This document shows positions 5,618 to 9,857 of a stretch of 9,857 nt of DNA, piece by piece (position 1 is the stretch's first letter; every line of letters begins with the position of its first letter). Under the pieces are notes generated by a model. The model searched no databases, was not told the origin of the DNA, and saw only the letters and a program-made list of their open reading frames with translations. The stretch spans positions 1-9,857 of the forward strand of contig JAOAHW010000185.1 of assembly GCA_026415015.1 (NCBI GenBank), given 5' to 3'. Position numbers and translations under genes: made by a program. The stretch is from Syntrophorhabdaceae bacterium. Its GTDB lineage: Bacteria; Desulfobacterota; Syntrophorhabdia; Syntrophorhabdales; Syntrophorhabdaceae.

Positions 5618-6231
5618 TCTCATTTCTTCAGGGAAGGATAAAAAAGTTCTATGAAGACCGTATTACACTATTGGTAAATGGGATTGGTTACGATATACTG
5701 ATACCTGCATACCTCCTTGAAGAACTAAAAAGGACATTGAATCAAGATGACAACTTGTCTCTCTATATCTCGTTCATCCAGACAGAGAGGCAGCCAAAAC
5801 CAATCCTTGTAGGTTTTAAAAATGAACTGGAGAAGGATTTTTTTGAGCTTTTTATATCTGTTGAGGATATAGGCCCATCTGCTGCTATAAAGGCTATAAC
5901 AATCCCTATTAGAGACATTGCCCGCTATATTGAGGAAAAAGATATAAAGGGTCTAAGACAACTAAAGGGTATAGGCGAGAGAAAGGCAGAAAAGATAGTG
6001 GCAACCTTGAAAGGACGAGTAGCAAGGTATGCGCTCCTTCCAGAGACAGAAGAACCTGCGAGGGTCTCTATCACTGATTTCCGAAAAGAGGTTGAGGATG
6101 TCCTTGTGAATCAATTAGGACACAAGGTCCAGGAGGCAAGGAAGATGATCTCCGATGCCATGGAGAGAAACCCAAATATAGCATCGTCTGAAGAACTCTT
6201 TGAAGAGGTATACAGGGGTCAGAAGCTGTGA
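5614..6231 (+). CDS. ruvA: Holliday junction DNA-binding protein RuvA (divergent)
   Basis: RuvA tetramers bind the four-way junction and load the RuvB motor. The 205-residue protein shows the three-domain layout: an OB-fold N-terminus (MISFLQGRIKKFYEDRITLL, 1-20; GIGYDILIP, 23-31), two helix-hairpin-helix motifs (about 82-97, and GLRQLKGIGERKAEKIVATL, 113-132), and the RuvB-binding C-terminal domain (about 155-205, with VNQLGHKVQEARKMI). The pin loop reads TERQPKP (57-63): the second acid of the usual Glu-Asp pair is Arg, and two residues seem inserted before LVGF. The first hairpin has DIGPSAA where GVGPKLA is typical. The start is TTG at 5614, overlapping the ruvC stop, with AAGGGG about 8 bases upstream; an ATG start would lose the conserved beginning. 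It overlaps ruvB by four bases (GTGA). Confidence 0.92.
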   Translation: MISFLQGRIKKFYEDRITLLVNGIGYDILIPAYLLEELKRTLNQDDNLSLYISFIQTERQPKPILVGFKNELEKDFFELFISVEDIGPSAAIKAITIPIRDIARYIEEKDIKGLRQLKGIGERKAEKIVATLKGRVARYALLPETEEPARVSITDFRKEVEDVLVNQLGHKVQEARKMISDAMERNPNIASSEELFEEVYRGQKL

Positions 6232-7271
6232 TTAAAAAAGAATATAACAAGGATGAAAAAAAACACTATCTTTTAAATGGTGATTCTCCATCAGAAAAAA
6301 AAGAGACCTTAAGCCTTAGACCCCTGACATTAGATGAATACATTGGCCAGGAAAGGGTTGTTAAGACCTTAAAGATTGCCATTGATGCCGCATTAAAGAG
6401 AAAAGAACCCCTTGAACATATCCTTTTTAACGGGCCACCAGGACTGGGAAAGACAACCCTTGCCCATATTATAGCCAATGAGATGGGGACAAAGATAATC
6501 ACATCTTCAGGTCCAGCCCTTGAAAAAGGTGGTGACCTTATTGGTCTTTTAACCCACATGGAAAGGGGTGATATATTTTTTATCGATGAGATCCATAGGA
6601 TACCTAAGATCGTAGAGGAATTTCTATATCCTGCCATGGAGGATTTTGCCGTAGATTTTATATTTGATAAAGGTGTTCACGCAAGGACTCACAGGTACCG
6701 TCTTGAGCAGTTTACACTTATAGGTGCTACAACAAGGGCAGGACTTCTTTCATCTCCATTGAGAGAGCGTTTTGGCATTACAAGGGACCTTGATTTTTAT
6801 GATGAAAAAGACCTCTCAAGGATAATAAAAAGGTCTGCCAGGATAATAAATGTCTCAATAGATAATGAAGGTGCTGATGAGATTGCTAAAAGGGCAAGGG
6901 GGACCCCAAGGGTGGCAAACAGGCTCCTGAAAAGGGTAAGAGATTATGCCCAGGTCAAGGCAGATGGAATCATTACAAAAGATGTGGCCATAGATGCCCT
7001 TACATTAGAAGGCATAGATGAACTCGGATTAGGTGACATAGATAGAAGATTTCTGAAGACTATTATCTTTAATTACAAAGGCGGTCCAGTGGGTATAGAG
7101 GCACTTTCAGCTACACTTCAACTTGAGAGTGATGTGCTTATAGAGGTTATAGAACCTTATTTATTAAAAACAGGCTTTATAATAAGGACCTCTCAGGGAA
7201 GAAAGGTAACTGATAAGGCCTTTAAACATCTAAAAATAGATAAAACTAAGGGTGATTTAACACTCTTTTGA
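6228..7271 (+). CDS. ruvB: Holliday junction branch-migration ATPase RuvB
   Basis: RuvB is the AAA+ hexameric motor that drives branch migration with RuvA. The 347-residue chain has Walker A GPPGLGKT (69-76), Walker B IFFIDEIH (116-123), sensor 1 GATTRAG (166-172), the PLRERFG arginine-finger stretch (177-183), the sensor-2 region RGTPRVANRLLKRVRDYA (224-241), and the C-terminal winged helix with GGPVGIEALSATL (285-297) and GFIIRTSQGRKVTDKAFKHL (316-335). The N-terminal lead before RPLTLDEYIGQ (31-41) is rather long and lysine-rich. The start is GTG at 6228, overlapping the ruvA stop, with AGGGG (6214-6218) 9 bases upstream. It is the last gene of the tRNA-yebC-ruvCAB unit. Confidence 0.98.
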   Translation: MIKKEYNKDEKKHYLLNGDSPSEKKETLSLRPLTLDEYIGQERVVKTLKIAIDAALKRKEPLEHILFNGPPGLGKTTLAHIIANEMGTKIITSSGPALEKGGDLIGLLTHMERGDIFFIDEIHRIPKIVEEFLYPAMEDFAVDFIFDKGVHARTHRYRLEQFTLIGATTRAGLLSSPLRERFGITRDLDFYDEKDLSRIIKRSARIINVSIDNEGADEIAKRARGTPRVANRLLKRVRDYAQVKADGIITKDVAIDALTLEGIDELGLGDIDRRFLKTIIFNYKGGPVGIEALSATLQLESDVLIEVIEPYLLKTGFIIRTSQGRKVTDKAFKHLKIDKTKGDLTLF

Positions 7272-7334
7272 TTTGAAAGTTATTCCAACATAAGCAGTGG
7301 AATGAAACCCAAAGATAGAATAGATGGGATACTA

Positions 7335-7350
7335 CTTTAATAGATTAAAG
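7335..7350. repeat. 16-bp AT-rich palindrome over the rodZ-like stop
   Basis: CTTTAATAGATTAAAG is a near-perfect palindrome spanning the stop codon of the minus-strand gene in the convergent ruvB/rodZ-like junction. A second inverted repeat, ATTCCA (7282-7287) / TGGAAT (7298-7303), lies 30 bases away with a 10-base loop. Neither is GC-rich or followed by a T-run, so I see no convincing intrinsic terminator in 7272-7344. Confidence 0.3.
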
Positions 7351-8265
7351 CGTTATCTTCTTTACCTGTCCGCTTGTTCCAGAAAAATTTATATCCTTCC
7401 CATTTAAAATAAACTTGACCCCTCCAGCATTGCCAACAAGGATGTCAAATTTTTCTTTAGCATTTAAAATAACCATCTCTCCTGGATTGAGCATGAACTC
7501 TTTTTTCTCATTCCCGTCCATTATAATACTTACCCATGTCCTTTCATGGCAGCTTATAAGCAGTTTTTTATTAGTAGTTAAAATAGGGGGATTCTGCTTT
7601 TCATTGGTCACTATATTGCTATTAGATAGCTGGACAGCCTTCTCTAATTTTAAGTTATCTTTATTTTGTTGCTTTATGTCTAATAGAAAATAACCACCTA
7701 CTATCAATAAAACAATTAAAGAATATAGAAGTGTTGCCCTTGATAGAATATTTTTCCTTGTTTTTATTAATCCTAATAATGTCTTTTTGTTATATTCATT
7801 CTTTGTTGTATTAGGTTCGTTTTTTTGTATATCCCTTTTTAGATAAGGGAATATAAGGCCCTGCACCTTTAAAATATCTGCATACTCTTTTATATAACCC
7901 TTTATATACACCACATGAGGTAGCCTATCCCATCTTGCCTCCTCCAGCGCCTCTATTATAGGCCTTCTCACATTCATAATCTCTGATATATGTCCAGTGG
8001 TTAGGCCTCTTTTAGTTCTTTCATTTTTAAGTATTAGACCTATTTTCTTCAAATCAAAAGGATTATTATCCACAGGTGTATTGACATCTATAGTTGTTTC
8101 TTCAACTCCTTTCTTATATTCATTAGCAAAGGCCTCTTTCTCCTCTTTATCCACATCTGGTTGAGTGTTACTGTTGATGTGTTTATTGATTAAGGTGAGA
8201 TCATTTATGTCTGAAATTATTTCTTTGAGGGATTTACCAATAGGGTCTTTCTTTTTTTTCATCAT
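7345..8265 (-). CDS. rodZ: RodZ-like membrane protein (N-terminal HTH, one TM, DUF4115-like C-domain)
   Basis: A 306-residue protein with RodZ architecture: a cytoplasmic helix-turn-helix (about 72-140, with LKKIGLILKNERTKRGLTTG and the typical VVYIKGYIKEYADIL), one membrane helix (about 176-196) and a C-terminal beta-rich domain (about 234-306) of DUF4115 type, with TWVSIIMDGNEKKEFMLNPG. RodZ links MreB filaments to the cell-wall elongation machinery. Unlike E. coli RodZ, where the HTH is nearly at the N-terminus, it is preceded by about 70 polar, lysine/aspartate-rich residues. I place the start at ATG 8263-8265. An upstream in-frame TTG (8281-8283) has no Shine-Dalgarno site and lies in a hairpin; another ATG follows at 8260-8262. 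None has a strong ribosome site. The gene has its own promoter, is convergent with ruvB, and is not clearly in an operon. Confidence 0.75.
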   Translation of the reverse strand: MMKKKKDPIGKSLKEIISDINDLTLINKHINSNTQPDVDKEEKEAFANEYKKGVEETTIDVNTPVDNNPFDLKKIGLILKNERTKRGLTTGHISEIMNVRRPIIEALEEARWDRLPHVVYIKGYIKEYADILKVQGLIFPYLKRDIQKNEPNTTKNEYNKKTLLGLIKTRKNILSRATLLYSLIVLLIVGGYFLLDIKQQNKDNLKLEKAVQLSNSNIVTNEKQNPPILTTNKKLLISCHERTWVSIIMDGNEKKEFMLNPGEMVILNAKEKFDILVGNAGGVKFILNGKDINFSGTSGQVKKITL

Positions 8266-8281
8266 CAGCCCAGTATATTTC

Positions 8282-8302
8282 AAAAGATTATATAAATCTT
8301 TT
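8282..8302. promoter_or_regulatory. Hairpin in the leader of the rodZ-like gene
   Basis: AAAAGATT (8282-8289) and AATCTTTT (8295-8302) form a perfect 8-bp stem with the 5-base loop ATATA. In the minus-strand mRNA it ends about 17 bases before the chosen ATG and covers the alternative TTG. It could be an operator, a translation-modulating hairpin, or chance in AT-rich DNA. Confidence 0.35.
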
Positions 8303-8303
8303 T

Positions 8304-8319
8304 GTTACATCTGGTTACA
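8304..8319. repeat. Tandem GTTACA repeats one helical turn apart
   Basis: GTTACA occurs at 8304-8309 and 8314-8319, so the two copies start exactly 10 bp apart. They sit on the expected transcription start of the rodZ-like gene, just downstream of its -10 box, where a repressor could bind both on one DNA face. No regulator is identified. Confidence 0.3.
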
Positions 8320-8324
8320 AGTCT

Positions 8325-8352
8325 ATTATACAACTTTCATTTAGGTTTGCAA
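8325..8352 (-). promoter_or_regulatory. Promoter for the rodZ-like gene
   Basis: On the minus strand a perfect -10 box TATAAT (8325-8330) follows TTGCAA (8347-8352; four of six) after 16 bases. Transcription would start near 8318 and give a leader of about 53 bases holding the 8282-8302 hairpin. This promoter makes the gene independent of the iron-sulfur operon upstream. Confidence 0.5.
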
Positions 8353-8384
8353 TACAATTTTATAATTTTTAATCACTTTCATCG

Positions 8385-8401
8385 TTTTAGATCCTCTAAA
8401 A
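8385..8401 (-). terminator. Possible terminator hairpin after the iron-sulfur gene
   Basis: TTTTAGA (8385-8391) and TCTAAAA (8395-8401) make a 7-bp stem with a 3-base loop, starting 3 bases after the TAA of the minus-strand iron-sulfur gene. The stem has one G:C pair and no T-run follows in the minus direction, so it is a weak candidate. Confidence 0.3.
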
Positions 8402-8404
8402 GTG

Positions 8405-9115
8405 TTACTTACAATTTTGGCATATGAGTAACTCCTCTATATCAACACCTGTTTTCTTGGAGATAAATTCAAGTTGTTCCATCGGTGCATGCAATCTATT
8501 ACACCTTGGACATCTGGCAAGTTCAAACTTTTTTCTCCATATCGTCCTGAAGCCGCCTCTATCTTCTATATATATGTGTCCTGTCGGGCATACAACAGCG
8601 CATGCACCGCAACCGATGCAGACTTCAGATGGTTCATCAAAAGGAGTAGTAACCTTTTTTGCAGGCCCTTTTCCGCTCATACACAAGGCTGATACACCAA
8701 CTATAGATTCACATGTCCTTACACATTGACTGCATAATATACATTTTCCTTTATCAGCATCCTTTGTGTATCGGACATCATGGACACCGTACTCTGCTGC
8801 CAAGTGTTGAATAATGTCTGATGAGGGGCAACGGGCTAAAAGCAGTTCCAGTATAGTCTTTCTTATCAATATAACATCTTTTGAGTCTGTATAGACATCA
8901 ATGCTGTTTTCTACAGGATAGAGACAGGAGGTAACAAAACGCCTCCTGTTACCCCTTACTACCTCGACTATACAGAGACGGCACCTACCATCTGAGCCAA
9001 ACTTTTCATGATAGCACAGGGTTGGTATATCATACCCCTCTCTTTTTGCCACATCAAGGACTGTCTCCCCTCTTTCTGCTTGAACCTTCCTGCCGTTTAT
9101 CTTAAATTCCACCAT
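8405..9115 (-). CDS. Iron-sulfur electron-transfer subunit (2Fe-2S plus two 4Fe-4S), hydrogenase/NuoG-like
   Basis: A 236-residue soluble protein resembling the N-terminal electron-transfer part of NuoG, HoxU and multimeric hydrogenase subunits. Residues 1-75 are a plant-type [2Fe-2S] domain with Cys34, Cys45, Cys48 and Cys64. The segment that carries the His-Cys3 [4Fe-4S] site in NuoG/HoxU (here about 88-112) keeps the LELLLARCP...LAAEYGV frame but has one cysteine, so that cluster is absent. Two [4Fe-4S] ferredoxin sets follow: Cys125/128/131/135 and Cys166/169/172/176. A C-terminal extension has CPRC (202-205) and CQNC (232-235), a likely zinc-ribbon or extra metal site. No H-cluster domain is present, so it is an adaptor, not the hydrogenase itself. 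AGGAG (9124-9128) overlaps the upstream stop and fixes the ATG. It lies 11 bases after the NuoF-like gene, its probable complex partner. Confidence 0.87.
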   Translation of the reverse strand: MVEFKINGRKVQAERGETVLDVAKREGYDIPTLCYHEKFGSDGRCRLCIVEVVRGNRRRFVTSCLYPVENSIDVYTDSKDVILIRKTILELLLARCPSSDIIQHLAAEYGVHDVRYTKDADKGKCILCSQCVRTCESIVGVSALCMSGKGPAKKVTTPFDEPSEVCIGCGACAVVCPTGHIYIEDRGGFRTIWRKKFELARCPRCNRLHAPMEQLEFISKKTGVDIEELLICQNCK

Positions 9116-9126
9116 AACTATATCTC

Positions 9127-9857
9127 CTATTCAATTGTTACCGCATCAAAACGGCATACATCATAGCAATTTCCACATTTTATACAACGGGTCTCATCTA
9201 TTACATGAACCTCTTTTTTATCACCCTTTATGCACTTAACAGGACATTCTAAAGCACACCTCATACAACCTGTGCACTTATCTGGGAGTATACTGAATCT
9301 TATTAGCGCCTTACATACCCCGGCAGGACATTTTTTTTCTTCTATATGGAGGGTATATTCATCCCTGAAATATTTTATAGTAGAGAGGACTGGATTTGGG
9401 GCGCTCTGGCCAAGGCCGCACAGTGACCCTAAGCTTATGGCGTGGGCGAGCTCCTCAAGATGCTGTATATCCCCTCTGTGGCCATCACCATGACATATAC
9501 GGTCAACTATCTCATACATCCTTCTCACACCTTCTCTACATGGCGTGCATTTGCCACAGGATTCCTCCACAAGGAACTTTAAAAAATACCTTGCCACATC
9601 TACCATACAATTTCTCTCATCCATGACAATCATACCACCAGAACCCATCATAGAACCAAGTTTTGTGAGAGAATCAAAGTCCACAGGCATCTCAAGGTAG
9701 GCCTCAGGTATACAGCCACCAGATGGTCCACCTGTCTGAACAGCCTTAAATTTCTTATCACCCTGGATGCCACCACCTAAATCATAGATAATCTCCCTTA
9801 ATGTTATACCCATAGGGACTTCTATAAGACCTGTATTTTTCACCTTTCCCACAAGGG
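9127..9857 (-). CDS. NuoF/HndC/HydB-like NAD(P)H-oxidising flavoprotein subunit, C-terminal part
   Basis: The C-terminal 240 or so residues of a NuoF-type subunit, which passes electrons between NAD(P)H, FMN and iron-sulfur clusters; the 5' part runs off the window. Numbering from the GTG at 9852, it shows the SLBB-like TLREIIYDLGGG (17-28) and TGGPSGGCIP (40-49), then the NADH-dehydrogenase 4Fe-4S site ESCGKCTPCREG (97-108; Cys99, Cys102, Cys105) with Cys145 in SLCGLGQSAPNP. A KKCPAGVC segment (173-180) follows, then two ferredoxin [4Fe-4S] sets (Cys193/196/199/203 and Cys223/226/229/233). The C-terminal ferredoxin is typical of HndC/HydB-type hydrogenase and related formate dehydrogenase subunits and absent from respiratory NuoF. 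The GTG is not the real start: the frame stays open upstream, and the sequence reads as the middle of the family's (A/V)GKV...NTGL segment. Next gene after 11 bases is the iron-sulfur adaptor. Confidence 0.92.
   Translation of the reverse strand, partial: LVGKVKNTGLIEVPMGITLREIIYDLGGGIQGDKKFKAVQTGGPSGGCIPEAYLEMPVDFDSLTKLGSMMGSGGMIVMDERNCMVDVARYFLKFLVEESCGKCTPCREGVRRMYEIVDRICHGDGHRGDIQHLEELAHAISLGSLCGLGQSAPNPVLSTIKYFRDEYTLHIEEKKCPAGVCKALIRFSILPDKCTGCMRCALECPVKCIKGDKKEVHVIDETRCIKCGNCYDVCRFDAVTIE

Noticed and set aside
7282..7303. ATTCCA/TGGAAT hairpin as the ruvB terminator
   Set aside because: Only a 6-bp stem with a 10-base loop and no T-run after it; too weak to call.
8266..8283. Upstream TTG start for the rodZ-like gene
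   Set aside because: No ribosome site precedes it and it lies inside the 8282-8302 hairpin; two ATG codons follow immediately. It cannot be fully excluded.
36..9857. Mobile element, CRISPR array, toxin-antitoxin, phage or defence system
   Set aside because: No repeat arrays, transposase, integrase, nuclease-partner pairs or attachment-like duplications were seen; the tRNA is followed directly by yebC, not by an integrated element.

Overview
The window looks like one end of an assembled contig from an AT-rich, probably anaerobic bacterium. Its first 35 bases are Illumina Nextera adapter, so the biological sequence starts at about 36. The lifestyle reading rests on a LUD-family protein of the type common in anaerobes, a multi-cluster NAD(P)-linked iron-sulfur module of the NADP-reducing hydrogenase type, and a stand-alone IMP cyclohydrolase. 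A Desulfobacterota- or Nitrospirota-like host is a reasonable guess, but nothing here fixes the taxon.

Layout. (1) 36-465, plus strand: a good sigma70-type promoter and a small Fis-family DNA-binding protein. (2) 484-4107, minus strand: a four-gene operon read LUD protein, purH (cyclohydrolase domain only), purD, leuB-type dehydrogenase. Gaps are 11-14 bases, most genes have good Shine-Dalgarno sites, and a promoter lies at 4133-4162. (3) 4234-7271, plus strand: a promoter, tRNA-Val(CAC), yebC, ruvC, ruvA and ruvB, apparently one transcript, with 4-base stop/start overlaps at ruvC/ruvA and ruvA/ruvB. (4) 7345-8265, minus strand: a RodZ-like membrane protein with its own promoter and a hairpin in its leader. 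(5) 8405-9857, minus strand: a 236-residue [2Fe-2S]/2x[4Fe-4S] protein preceded by the C-terminal part of a NuoF/HndC-like flavoprotein that runs off the window.

How the genes work together. The minus operon covers a late purine step (IMP cyclohydrolase), an early purine step (GAR synthetase) and a leucine-type beta-decarboxylating dehydrogenase, led by a LUD protein of unknown role. The plus operon is the Holliday-junction resolvasome RuvABC with its usual neighbour YebC. The last two genes would pass electrons between NAD(P)H and iron-sulfur partners, as in multimeric hydrogenases or formate dehydrogenases; the catalytic subunit is outside the window.

Most of this is housekeeping, and I see no mobile element, CRISPR array, phage gene or defence system. 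The points worth a second look are the purH without a transformylase domain beside a LUD gene, the NADP-enzyme-like coenzyme loop in the LeuB-type protein, the altered acidic pin in RuvA, the reduced cluster set of the iron-sulfur adaptor, and the long N-terminal extension and structured leader of the RodZ-like gene. No gene-free stretch exceeds about 170 bases.
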